Origin: Chthonobacter albigriseus
Lineage (GTDB): Bacteria > Pseudomonadota > Alphaproteobacteria > Rhizobiales > Pleomorphomonadaceae
Direction of reading: 5' to 3'
Assembly (NCBI RefSeq): GCF_013839445.1
Contig: NZ_JACDIT010000006.1
Span: 62,001-126,000, forward strand
DNA length: 64,000 nucleotides
Below, piece after piece: positions 42,664 to 51,405 of this stretch. Every line of letters begins with the position of its first letter. Position 1 is the first letter of the stretch. The notes under the pieces were generated by a model. It searched no databases. It saw only the letters and a list, made by a program, of their open reading frames with translations, and was not told the DNA's origin. Both the position numbers and the translations under genes were made by a program.

Positions 42664-44787
42664 TCAGTGCGTGTCGCCGGATCCGATCAGCACCACCCCG
42701 GTGACCGATCGGCCGATCAGCGAGATCGTCCGGACCGCACCCTTGACGTCGCGTTGTGCGGACGTGCCGAGTTCGGCAACAACCAGGATATCGTCGAGGG
42801 CGTCGGCGAGCGGTGCCAAGGCGATGTTGTCCGAGGCGGCTCCACCGTCGACGAGAACCAGATCGAAGTGCACACCGGCCTCCGTCAGGATGCGTCTTGC
42901 CTGAACGCGCGCGATCCGATCCATGATCGGTCCTGAGGCACGTCCAAGGGGCATGACCGCGAAGCCGGCGCCGCCGTTGATGCGGATGGCGTCCATCACG
43001 CCGCTCTCGCCGCGCAGGATATCGAGCAGTCCGGGCTGCGAGCCATGGCGGCCGCCGGCGGCGTTCGCGTCGATCAGAAGAACCCGGTCACCGCGGACGG
43101 ACGACGCCGAGGCGATCTGGGCAGCCACCTGATGACGCTGCGGCTCGTCGCGGCGGCCCGACGTCAACAGGATGGTGCGAAGGGTGTCCGTCGAAGGCGC
43201 CCCAGAAGCGCGGTCCCCGATCCGGGCGAGAACGAGCCCTGCGGCATTGTCGGCCGACGCCGAGCGACGCGCGCGTTCGCTGCGGACCTTGGGGAGAACG
43301 CCGAGAACCGGGGCTTGGGCGATCGCCTCCGCCTGGCCGATCGACAGAAGCGACGGCGACCCGAACTCCCGCAGGAAGGCAAGGCCGGCGCCGATCCCGA
43401 CACCCGCACCGATAGCTCCGACCAGGAGCAGGCTGAGCCTCGGCCAGCTCTTCTGGTTCGGCGGCAGGGCCTCCCCGATCACCCGGACGTTGGTGCTGTT
43501 CACGTTCGCCTGCTCGCGTGCCTCCTGGGCGCGGACCAGGAAGGCGGAATAGACCGACTTGACGGCATCCAGATCGCGCTGCAATTCGCGCAGGCGAACC
43601 GACGTCTGGTCCACGGCGAGCGACTGCTGCTTCAGGCTCTCAAGCTTGGCGGCCAGTTGCTGCTCGTTGGCGACAGCCCTGTCGTAGTCCGCCCGAGCTG
43701 ACAGCGCCACGCGCTCCAATTCGCCCGTGACCGAGCGACGCACCTGCTCCAGCTGGGTACGGACGGCGATCAGGGACGGATGGCGCGGGCCGAGCCGGCT
43801 GCTGAGGTCGGCCTCGCGCTGCGCCAGCGTGCTCTCCTGCTCGCGAAGCTTGGCGACGACGGCCGACTGCATCGCTTCCGAGGTCGCTCCCGATGCGGTG
43901 CCGGCAGCTGCCTGTTGCTCGATCTGGTCGATCTGCGCCTTCAAGGTGGCGACGCGATTCTGGGCTGCGGACAGTTGCTCGTTGACGTCGGCGAGCTGGC
44001 GTTCGCTGACCAGCTGGCCGCTCGCCATCACCAGGTTGTTCTCGGAACGGTAGGTCTCGACGGCGTTCTCGGCCGCCTCCACCGCCCGGCGCTGGTCTTC
44101 CAGGCGCGCGGTCAGCGCTTCGGAGGCTTCGCGCGCCGCCCGGGAGCGGGCCTCGCCTTGATCGGCCAGGTAGGCGGCGGTGATCGCGTTGGCGATGCGC
44201 GCCGCCTTGTCCGGCGACTTAGCCGTCGTGGTCACCTCGATGACGAACACCTTGTCTGCTCGTTTCACCGCAAGGCGACGTCGCAGATTGGCCAGTGTCT
44301 TCACCTCGACGGACGTGAGGTTGGGAACCGATTCCTGGCGGCCGAGCATACCTGCCACAAGGCTGGTCATTTCGCCGATGAGGCTCGTTCCGTTGAACTC
44401 CTCGTCCTCGGTGAGCCGGGTCTCCTGGATTGCGCGCAGCAGCACGCCGCTCGACTGGAGCACGCTGACCTGGCTTTCCACCTGGGTGATGCCGCCATCG
44501 GAGGCGATCATGCTCGGGTTGAGGGCGTTGTTGACGATCTGGCGGTCGCGCGGATCCACCAGCAACTGGGCAGTGGCAGAGTAGAGCGGCGGCGTCACCA
44601 GACTGTAGAGAACGGCGAGCCCTGCAAACAGGACGACGGTCACCACCACCCACATGCGCCTGTGCCACAGGATGCGCCAGAGGTCCTGGATCTCCACGCC
44701 GCCATCGTCCGATGCCGCGGGCAAGGAGCGGCTGGGCAAATCATCTTCCCGGAAACGGTCGGTGATCGGCGTCATGGTCATGGTCAT
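42664..44787 (-). CDS. ExoP/Wzc-like chain-length determinant with degenerate kinase domain
   Basis: 707 residues. N-terminal Wzz domain (LWRILWHRRMWVVVTVVLFAGLAVLYSLVTPPLYSA has span 1), long coiled-coil region (about 190-430), a second span near PRLSLLLVGAIGAGVGIGAG, and a C-terminal BY-kinase-like domain. In that domain the Walker A place reads LTSGRRDEPQRHQVA, with no G-K-[ST], and Walker A' is LLIDANAAG with Asn for the second Asp. There is no Tyr cluster at the C-terminus. It probably controls chain length and export without its own phosphorylation. The start is one of three closely spaced ATGs. Confidence 0.85.
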   Translation of the reverse strand: MTMTMTPITDRFREDDLPSRSLPAASDDGGVEIQDLWRILWHRRMWVVVTVVLFAGLAVLYSLVTPPLYSATAQLLVDPRDRQIVNNALNPSMIASDGGITQVESQVSVLQSSGVLLRAIQETRLTEDEEFNGTSLIGEMTSLVAGMLGRQESVPNLTSVEVKTLANLRRRLAVKRADKVFVIEVTTTAKSPDKAARIANAITAAYLADQGEARSRAAREASEALTARLEDQRRAVEAAENAVETYRSENNLVMASGQLVSERQLADVNEQLSAAQNRVATLKAQIDQIEQQAAAGTASGATSEAMQSAVVAKLREQESTLAQREADLSSRLGPRHPSLIAVRTQLEQVRRSVTGELERVALSARADYDRAVANEQQLAAKLESLKQQSLAVDQTSVRLRELQRDLDAVKSVYSAFLVRAQEAREQANVNSTNVRVIGEALPPNQKSWPRLSLLLVGAIGAGVGIGAGLAFLREFGSPSLLSIGQAEAIAQAPVLGVLPKVRSERARRSASADNAAGLVLARIGDRASGAPSTDTLRTILLTSGRRDEPQRHQVAAQIASASSVRGDRVLLIDANAAGGRHGSQPGLLDILRGESGVMDAIRINGGAGFAVMPLGRASGPIMDRIARVQARRILTEAGVHFDLVLVDGGAASDNIALAPLADALDDILVVAELGTSAQRDVKGAVRTISLIGRSVTGVVLIGSGDTH

Positions 44788-44986
44788 CAGCCAGCTCGAA
44801 AAACATGTCGCCGGGGAAAAGGGGGATCCGGCTCTCAGATGCGTAAAAGTTTACATGACCATTGCTTAGCCCAATCGAAAGATTCAAGTGATATCCCGGA
44901 ACACAGTGAACGGACGCAGTGAACCAAAACGCCAGCGCGCCAGGCGGTGCGGTCAGGTCAAGAATGTCGAAACCACGCAGATCTTG
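44788..44986. promoter_or_regulatory. Divergent region between the ExoP-like and GIPC-transferase-like genes
   Basis: About 199 bases, depending on the downstream start. GTAAAAGTTTAC at 44843-44854 is a near-palindrome (GTAAA-AG-TTTAC) sharing AAAAGTTTAC with the reverse complement of 41214-41223. It lies 56 bases upstream of the ExoP-like start. Confidence 0.45.
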
Positions 44987-46555
44987 ATGGTGCCCGCAAA
45001 GATGATGTCGACCGTCTCTCAGACAGAAGTTTCCAAGGATCCCACGCGGGCGAGAACCTTTGTGGTTCGGCTGCCGAAGGCGGGCGGCAGGGCCTGGCAC
45101 CTCACGCTCCTGGAGGCCCTCGCGTCGAACCCTAAGCTCCACGTCGGTATCGATTGGGCCGAGGAGACGGAAGCCTGGCCGGCCGAGGTGGACGCGCTGT
45201 TCCAGCTGGAAGCCACCCTCTTCGGCATTCCGCGGCCCGGGCCGCTGACCCGGCTGCCATGCGCCGCCTTCGAGCGGTACCTCGCACCGCCGACGTCGGT
45301 CGTGGATGTCACCATCGACTTTTCACTCGACTCGGCCGAGCCTGCCTCGAGCCGGGCCTGGCGCCTCCGCTTCGACGGCCAAGAAGGTCCCGTGGCGCTG
45401 CTCGGCGCGGTCATGGCGGGTCACACGCCCCGGGTGACCCTTGAGGCGAGCGGACAGGTGATCGCCGCGGGACGGGTGGGAAGCGAGCGGACCGGTGTCG
45501 TCCTCGCCACCCTGGAAGACATGCTGGAGCGGATCGTCACGATGATCGCGGCCGCGGCGAAAGGGATCCCGACCGCCGCGCCGCCGTCCCTTCCGGACAC
45601 GTCGTCCGAAACGCCGATCGCCGCGCCAATCACCGGCAAGTCTGTCGCCGTCCGGTCGGCCAAGACGATCGCACGTGCCGCGGTCCGGATGATCTACCTG
45701 GCAGCGACGCGGTCCCCGCATTGGCGCACCGGCTGGCGCCGGGCGGAGGGCGGAGATCTCTTCGATCTTCGCAGGCACCCTGATACCGGATGGGCTGACA
45801 TCCCGGACGACGGTCGACGTTTCTACGCCGACCCGTTTCCGATCGAGCACCGCGGCAAGCTTACGCTTTTCGTCGAGGATTTTCCCCACCGCACCGGGAA
45901 AGGGATCATTTCGGCGGTCGAGTTCGGTCCCCAGGGACCGGTCGGCATCCCGCGTCCCGTTCTGGAACTTCCGGTCCACCTCTCCTACCCCTTCGTCTTC
46001 GAAGCGGAGGGCGAGATGTGGATGATCCCCGAGACGTCGGGGGCAGGTACGGTGGAGCTGTTCCGCGCGACACGTTTTCCGGACGGATGGACACGCGAAA
46101 GCGTGCTGGTTTCAGGCGTCACAGCCAGCGACGCGACGCTCGTCCATCATGGCGGATTGTGGTGGATCTTCGCTACCGTGCGCGACGGCGGCGGCTCGTT
46201 CTCCGATGCACTCCACCTCTGGTCGGCTCCGGACTTTCGCGGCCCCTACACCGCGCATCCGCGCAACCCTGTGCTCGTCGACATCGCCTCCGCCCGCCCA
46301 GCCGGTCGGATTGTGGAGCGGGGCGGCGCCCTGTTCCGGCCGGTTCAGGACTGCCGCAAGGGCTACGGCGTGGCGCTCGGCATCGCCCGCATCCTCAAGC
46401 TGGACCAGGACGGCTTCGAGCAGTCTGTCGAGACGATCCTGACCGCGGGCCCGGCGTGGCCGGGCCGCCGCATCCACACCCTGAACGCTGCCGGTGGATT
46501 GGAATTCATCGACGGCTCGGCGATCGCCCCACGTTGGAAGCGGCGACGCGGATAG
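44987..46555 (+). CDS. Glucosamine inositolphosphorylceramide transferase-like protein
   Basis: About 522 residues. The C-terminal half (about 250-520) is the five-bladed propeller-like domain of the GIPC-transferase family seen in many bacterial polysaccharide clusters (GRRFYADPFPIEHRGKLTLFVEDF, LPVHLSYPFVFEAEGEMWMIPETSG, LFRATRFPDGW, SDATLVHHGGLWWIF). The N-terminal part (TFVVRLPKAGGRAWHLTLLEAL, VVDVTIDFSLD) is like the formyltransferase-type domain often joined to it. Probably cytoplasmic sugar transfer or modification during repeat-unit assembly. The start is ambiguous (44888 GTG, 44987, 45002 or 45005 ATG), and none has a strong ribosome site. It lies at the end of the polysaccharide locus. 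Confidence 0.72.
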   Translation: MVPAKMMSTVSQTEVSKDPTRARTFVVRLPKAGGRAWHLTLLEALASNPKLHVGIDWAEETEAWPAEVDALFQLEATLFGIPRPGPLTRLPCAAFERYLAPPTSVVDVTIDFSLDSAEPASSRAWRLRFDGQEGPVALLGAVMAGHTPRVTLEASGQVIAAGRVGSERTGVVLATLEDMLERIVTMIAAAAKGIPTAAPPSLPDTSSETPIAAPITGKSVAVRSAKTIARAAVRMIYLAATRSPHWRTGWRRAEGGDLFDLRRHPDTGWADIPDDGRRFYADPFPIEHRGKLTLFVEDFPHRTGKGIISAVEFGPQGPVGIPRPVLELPVHLSYPFVFEAEGEMWMIPETSGAGTVELFRATRFPDGWTRESVLVSGVTASDATLVHHGGLWWIFATVRDGGGSFSDALHLWSAPDFRGPYTAHPRNPVLVDIASARPAGRIVERGGALFRPVQDCRKGYGVALGIARILKLDQDGFEQSVETILTAGPAWPGRRIHTLNAAGGLEFIDGSAIAPRWKRRRG

Positions 46556-46572
46556 CAACTCTTCCCGAACGC

Positions 46573-46598
46573 GAAAAGGCCGGCGCTTCGGCCGGCCT
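46573..46598 (-). terminator. Rho-independent terminator of the flagellin gene
   Basis: On the minus strand, an 8-bp perfect stem AGGCCGGC/GCCGGCCT (46577-46598) with a 6-base loop is followed by TTTTCGC. It starts 27 bases after the flagellin stop. On the plus strand no T-run follows, so it serves the flagellin transcript. Confidence 0.75.
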
Positions 46599-46624
46599 CT
46601 GCATGGTTTCGATCGGCGTTCGCG

Positions 46625-48076
46625 TCAGCCGAAGAGGCGGAGTGCGGTCTGGTCGGCCTGGGAAGCCAGGGACAGGGCCGTCGAGGAGAGCTGCTGCCGG
46701 GTCTGCAGGGACAGCATGTTCGCGCCTTCCTCGTTGGTGTCGGCGAGCACGAGAGCATCACCGCCGGTCTGCAACGTGTTCATCATCATCTTCGTGAAGC
46801 TCGTGCGGTTCTCCACGATGGAGAGGTTCGAGCCGAAGGCCGACGACTGCGAGCGGATCGTGTTTAGCGCTTCCGCCACGTTGGTCAGCAGGGTGTCGAT
46901 GTCATCGTCCTTGTCGAGTTCGCTGGCGGAGACGTCGGAGAGGCCGAGCCGAGCGGCGGTGATCGCTTCACCGTTCTTGGTCTGGATCTCGATGGTCGAG
47001 GTGCCGATCTCGTTGAACGTGATCGTCAGCTTGTCGCCGCGCAGCAGGTTGATGCCGTTGAAGGACGAGTCGTCGGACAGCTTGTCCAGCTGGTCGCGCA
47101 GTTCGTTGAACTGGTCGGCGAGGTTCTTACGGACCTGGTTGCCACCGATGGTGACGTTTTCCTGCTGGGCCGAAAGACTGTCCTGGATCTCCATCGCGAG
47201 CGCGGTTGTCGAGAGGTTCTCGATCCGGAGCTTGCCGTTGTTGTTGGAGGCCCGGACGCTCTCGGCAGCGATGGTGTCCGCGTTGATGGCCGCTACCAAT
47301 TCGTCGACGCTGGAAGCATCGTCCGCCGCCGCCGCGACGGTGCCGGTTCCAAGCCCGAAGTCGGACAGGTTGTCCACGCCCTGGCTGTCCACCGACGCGA
47401 TCGTGAGCGTCCGCAGGCTCGAGGCCGTGATCCGGATTTCACCCGCCACGATGGTGGCGCGGATGCCCTGCGACCCGTTTTCGGAGTTGCGCAGCGCGTT
47501 GTTGATCTTGTTGGCGATCTCCTTAGCCGAGTCGCCCGCCTTGATGTTGACCTCGACGGAGTCCAGCGCGCCGCCGTTATCATCCGTCATGCCGATGGTG
47601 ATCGTCGAGTTCTCGACGTTCGCGACATCGAAGCCGGTCGATTCCAGGGAGTTCAAGGTCACGCTGTGGGCGGCGGCGAACGAACCGACCTTGTCGGCGT
47701 CCGTCGCAAAGGCAACGGTGCGCCAGGTGTCGGTCGTCTCGAACTCGAAGGATTCGGTCTGGAACGACTTGTCCTGCCGGGCCTGGCGCAGCGTCGACTG
47801 CATCGATTCCAGGTTCTTGGTGATCGATGTCAGACCGTTGTCGGCCGTCTCCAGCGTCTTGATGCCGTTCGACATCGCGTCCAGAAGGTTCGACAGGTCC
47901 TTGGACCGCGCGCTCAGGGCATACGCCGTGAAGAAGTTCGTCGGGTTGTCGAGCGCGGTGTTCACCTTCTTGCCGGTGGCAAGGCGGTTCTGCGTCACCG
48001 ACATCATCGAAGCGGTGTTCTGGAGAGACAGGAGATTCTGGCGAACACCTGCCGAAAGTGTGACGTTCCCGGCCAT
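46625..48076 (-). CDS. fliC: Flagellin
   Basis: 483 residues. The N-terminal D0/D1 helices (SAGVRQNLLSLQNTASMMSVTQNRLATGKKVNTALDNPTNFFTA) and C-terminal helices (SIVENRTSFTKMMMNTLQTGGDALVLADTNEEGANMLSLQTRQQLSSTALSLA-type, ending ALRLFG) are conserved, with a variable central surface part of about 230 residues. No signal peptide, as expected for flagellar type III export. No other flagellar gene (flaF, flbT, hook or motor) is in the window, so this is an isolated flagellin gene with its own terminator. Codon use looks unbiased relative to its neighbours. Confidence 0.95.
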   Translation of the reverse strand: MAGNVTLSAGVRQNLLSLQNTASMMSVTQNRLATGKKVNTALDNPTNFFTAYALSARSKDLSNLLDAMSNGIKTLETADNGLTSITKNLESMQSTLRQARQDKSFQTESFEFETTDTWRTVAFATDADKVGSFAAAHSVTLNSLESTGFDVANVENSTITIGMTDDNGGALDSVEVNIKAGDSAKEIANKINNALRNSENGSQGIRATIVAGEIRITASSLRTLTIASVDSQGVDNLSDFGLGTGTVAAAADDASSVDELVAAINADTIAAESVRASNNNGKLRIENLSTTALAMEIQDSLSAQQENVTIGGNQVRKNLADQFNELRDQLDKLSDDSSFNGINLLRGDKLTITFNEIGTSTIEIQTKNGEAITAARLGLSDVSASELDKDDDIDTLLTNVAEALNTIRSQSSAFGSNLSIVENRTSFTKMMMNTLQTGGDALVLADTNEEGANMLSLQTRQQLSSTALSLASQADQTALRLFG

Positions 48077-48551
48077 GGTACAGGGGTTCCTTCCCGGCTA
48101 GCTGCCTCGTTCTGAGGTGTGGTTAATCATCTCGGGAAATGGCTAATGGGAGATTAACCTTAACGCTTCTTTTTGCCGGGCCTCGAGATGCCGAGTTTTC
48201 CCGGCATCTCAGCCTCGGCGAGCAGGCTCCTGGCCCTGAACCTTTGTGGAAAAATGCCAGAACTCTGCCCGGGCACCGTCGACCGGCGACGCATGCATGC
48301 ATTCTGCTCCGGCCGTTTTGCAAAAAATGCAGCACGGGCGAACAGGGCCCGACGTGCTGGTAAGCCCGGCATTGGAACTGCACGCACCCGGGTGCGCGGG
48401 ATTCGATTCGCCCAGTGCGAATCACCAGCGAATCAGCTCCCCGACAGAACGCGGCGAAGGCCTTTTCCGGGGCAAGCAGGATCTGTTGCAGCCTGCATTA
48501 ACCCGCATCGACTAGCTTTGCTGCATGGAACGATCAGGAGGCAGCGAACCG
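48077..48551. promoter_or_regulatory. 475-bp divergent region between flagellin and HD-GYP genes
   Basis: No gene seen. It holds a hairpin GAGATGCCG (48185-48193) / CGGCATCTC (48202-48210) with an 8-base loop, about 110 bases upstream of the flagellin ATG, which could be part of a 5' leader that controls flagellin mRNA as FlbT/FlaF systems do. AGATTAACCTTAACGC and GCATGCATGCATTC are nearby A+T-rich elements. I could not place a sigma-28 or sigma-54 promoter. Confidence 0.35.
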
Positions 48552-49904
48552 ATGGCTGGACAAACGCTCCAGCTCGCCGAATTGCTCGGAGCGCTCAGTC
48601 GCGCCCTGGACCTGACGGAGGGGCAGCCGCCCGGCCACTGCGTCCGCTGCGCCTGGATCGGTGTGGAAACCGGGCGGGCAATGGGAATCGAAGGGACCGC
48701 CCTGCGCGATCTCTACTACACGCTCCTCCTCAAGGACCTCGGCTGCAGCAGCAATGCCGCGCGAATCTGCGAGCTGTATCTGACGGACGACCTCCAGTTC
48801 AAAAGTGACTTCAAAAGGGTCGGCGACAGCCTTCCCCAAGTGCTTCGTTTCGTGCTCTCGCACACCGGACTCAAGGCCGGCTTGGCCGAGCGGTTTCGAA
48901 CCGTGCTTCAGATTGTCCGGAATGGCGGACAGATCGCGACCGAACTTATCGAGACCCGGTGTCGGCGCGGAGCCGAGATCGCGCGAAAGATGCGATTCTC
49001 CGAAGCGGTGGCGCAGGGGATCCTGGACCTTGACGAGCATTGGAACGGCGGTGGCCGCCCGGCTGGCCTGTCAGGAGCGTCGATCTCGCTGTTTGCCCGC
49101 ATCGCACTTCTGTCCCAGGTCGTGGACGTGTTCCGCACGACAGCGGGGCCCGATGTGGCGATGCGGGAGGTCATCAGGAAATCTGGAACCTGGTTCGACC
49201 CGGCGGTGGTCGCCGCCTTCCAGACCGCTGCGTCCGCTTCCGGCTTCTGGGACGCCCTGGCCGCTCCCGACATCGAACAACGGGTGCTTTCGATGGCGCC
49301 CGGACAGGTCGAGGACGTGGTCGACGACGATTACCTCGACGATATTGCCGAAGCCTTCGCCAAGGTCATCGATGCGAAAAGCCCATACACGAGCGGCCAT
49401 TCCGATCGTGTGGCTCTGTTCACCGATATGATCGCGGAGGAAATCGGGTTCAGCCCGGACCGTCGCCGCTGGCTGAAACGGGCCGCGCTGCTGCACGATA
49501 TCGGCAAGCTCGGCGTCAGCAACGCGGTGCTCGACAAGCCAGGAAGGCTCGATGACGAGGAATGGCAGGCGATGCGCCTGCACGCGGAGTATTCCGAACT
49601 GATCCTGTCGCGGATCGGAGCCTTTGCCGAACTGTCGCGGATCGCCGGCGCTCACCACGAGAGACTCGACGGGAAGGGCTATCCGAAGGGGCTGACGGCG
49701 GAAGCGATCTGCCTGGAGACGCGCATCATCTCGACAGCCGACGTGTTCGACGCTCTGACGGCCGATCGCCCCTACCGCGCGGCCATGCCGGTCTGGAAGG
49801 CGCTGTCGATCCTGAAGGAAGGCGCCGGAACAGCCCACGATCCGATCTGTATCGAGGCTCTGGAGACGGCGATGGCCCGCATCGGCGCGACTGCGGCGGC
49901 TTGA
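48552..49904 (+). CDS. HD-GYP domain cyclic-di-GMP phosphodiesterase with degenerate N-terminal copy
   Basis: 450 residues. C-terminal HD-GYP domain: metal His315-Asp316 in LLHDIGKLGV, and HHERLDGKGYPKGL at 368-381. The N-terminal half appears to be a decayed HD-GYP copy, with DLDEHWNGGGRPAGLSG at 159-175 in place of the GYP segment and no matching HD pair. AGGAGG 11 bases upstream selects the ATG at 48552 over the one at 48525. Expected to lower c-di-GMP. Divergence from flagellin hints at motility control. Confidence 0.9.
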   Translation: MAGQTLQLAELLGALSRALDLTEGQPPGHCVRCAWIGVETGRAMGIEGTALRDLYYTLLLKDLGCSSNAARICELYLTDDLQFKSDFKRVGDSLPQVLRFVLSHTGLKAGLAERFRTVLQIVRNGGQIATELIETRCRRGAEIARKMRFSEAVAQGILDLDEHWNGGGRPAGLSGASISLFARIALLSQVVDVFRTTAGPDVAMREVIRKSGTWFDPAVVAAFQTAASASGFWDALAAPDIEQRVLSMAPGQVEDVVDDDYLDDIAEAFAKVIDAKSPYTSGHSDRVALFTDMIAEEIGFSPDRRRWLKRAALLHDIGKLGVSNAVLDKPGRLDDEEWQAMRLHAEYSELILSRIGAFAELSRIAGAHHERLDGKGYPKGLTAEAICLETRIISTADVFDALTADRPYRAAMPVWKALSILKEGAGTAHDPICIEALETAMARIGATAAA

Positions 49905-50112
49905 GCCGTTGAAGATTGAGCAGAAATCGACGCGACACGAGATGGGAGGTGTCGTCCGTCACCACCGGCGCGGAAGCTGCGATCTCCTACGCAAGACCTG
50001 AAGAGACCGCCCGAGCTTCCGTCCGGCTGAGTCGACGACGCAAAACCACCTGCCGACGCCGGGACTATGCGCGACGATGGTTGCCAAACCCTTTCCGCGT
50101 TCGATCAAATCG

Positions 50113-50856
50113 TCAGGCCGTGGCCAATGCGCCGGGAATGCAGACTGTCTCCCGGGTGCCGCTCTCCAGCCAGAGGTCGAGGAAACGGTCCAGCCAGGCC
50201 CGGACGGCGGCGTCGTGCATGGCGCGGCCATGGAAATGGGCGTGCCGGGCCTGTGCGCCGGGACTGGTCAATCGTTCGGCGCCCCGGACGCACCACCGGT
50301 TCATCATCGCCCAGGTCAGTTCAGGGTGGAACTGGATGCCGAAGGCAGCCGGCCCGACGCGGATCGCCTGGTTGGGAAAGGTTTCCCCGCTGGCCAGAAG
50401 TTCGGCACCCGCGGGAAGATCGAAGCCCTCCCGGTGCCACTGATAGACCTTGCTCGGCCAGTCCATGAAGGCCGAGCCCGTCTCCGTGGGCTCCAGGCCG
50501 TAGTAGCCGACCTCGACATGCCCGTCGGAATGCGGCGCGACGCGCCCGCCGAGATGGCGGACCAGCATCTGCGCCCCGAGGCAGATGCCCAGATACGGCT
50601 TGCCTTCCGAAAGCGGCACCGCGTGCCAATCGATCTCGGCCCGGACATAGTCGTCGGGATCGTTGGCGCTCATCGGGCCGCCGAAGATCACGGCACCTGC
50701 GTGTTCGGCCAGCGTTGCAGGAAGCGGATCGCCGAAGCGGGGACGTCGGATGTCGAGCAGGAAGCCCCGTCGTTCCAACGCCTGCCCGACGCGTCCGGGG
50801 CTCGACGTCTCCTGGTGCAGGACGATCAGGATCTTCGGGCTGGGCCCGTCAGTCAT
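50113..50856 (-). CDS. Class I glutamine amidotransferase-like protein
   Basis: 247 residues. Nucleophile Cys92 in GICLGAQM, oxyanion region VIFGGPMSANDPD, and His177/Glu179 in IQFHPELTW complete the GATase-1 triad. It is a stand-alone GMP-synthase-glutaminase-like protein of the type that acts on small gamma-glutamyl or amide substrates. Starts at 50856 and 50883 are both possible; neither has a strong ribosome site. The substrate is not evident from neighbours. Confidence 0.88.
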   Translation of the reverse strand: MTDGPSPKILIVLHQETSSPGRVGQALERRGFLLDIRRPRFGDPLPATLAEHAGAVIFGGPMSANDPDDYVRAEIDWHAVPLSEGKPYLGICLGAQMLVRHLGGRVAPHSDGHVEVGYYGLEPTETGSAFMDWPSKVYQWHREGFDLPAGAELLASGETFPNQAIRVGPAAFGIQFHPELTWAMMNRWCVRGAERLTSPGAQARHAHFHGRAMHDAAVRAWLDRFLDLWLESGTRETVCIPGALATA

Positions 50857-50949
50857 GAGGTCGGTTGCTGAAACGTGTCGCATGGTCCGAAATGTGACGC
50901 GGCGGCGATCGGCGATGGGCGCCATTGCACCGCAGCATGCGCCCAACAG

Positions 50950-51405
50950 TCATGAACTTGCAAGCTTCGCCTCGATCCGCTTACGGAGTCGTATACGGTC
51001 GCGAGACGACACGCCGAGGAGTTCGGCCACCCGCCAGACGATGTTGTCCTCGAACTCGTGCACGTTGCCGTCGGCGAAGATGATCTCCCACATCAGCTCG
51101 ATCACCCGTTCGCGTCCGGGATGATCCAGCGAGCGCTTGAGGACGCTGGTGAAACCGTAGAGGTCCACGGCCTCCAGATCGCGTTCACGCGCCTCCTCGA
51201 TCAACTGGTCCGCCTCCGACCGGTCGAGTCCGAAGGTGGACATCAGCGCGGCATGCAGGGCAGCCCGTTCGCGCGGCGAGATCGCGCCATCGATTGCAAG
51301 GGTGTGAACCAGGAGCGCAGCCGTCGCCAACCGTTCGTCGAGCACCTCGGGTGCGTCGGGCCGGCCCGTCAGGTCGGAAATCAAGGATCGAAGAGCATCA
51401 AACAT
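50950..51405 (-). CDS. TerB-like family protein
   Basis: 151 residues, mostly helical, of the tellurite-resistance TerB fold: LATAALLVHTLAIDGAISPRERAAL, then a second half VIELMWEIIFADGNVHEFEDNIVWRVAELLGV, giving the two D-G-x-[IV]-x-x-x-E metal-binding repeats of this family. Many are housekeeping membrane-stress proteins; tellurite is not implied. The ATG at 51405 gives MFDALRSLI; an upstream in-frame start adds 8 residues. Confidence 0.85.
   Translation of the reverse strand: MFDALRSLISDLTGRPDAPEVLDERLATAALLVHTLAIDGAISPRERAALHAALMSTFGLDRSEADQLIEEARERDLEAVDLYGFTSVLKRSLDHPGRERVIELMWEIIFADGNVHEFEDNIVWRVAELLGVSSRDRIRLRKRIEAKLASS

Noticed and set aside
46494-48101. Plus-strand open frame of over 500 codons opposite flagellin
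   Set aside because: Ser-rich translation that looks like a membrane protein by chance; flagellin on the other strand is unmistakable.
48181-48225. Riboswitch in the flagellin upstream region
   Set aside because: The hairpin is simple, has no conserved aptamer sequence that I recognise, and does not end in a T-run.
50950-51405. Tellurite resistance determinant
   Set aside because: Only a lone TerB-like gene is present; other ter genes are absent, and such single copies are general stress or membrane proteins.
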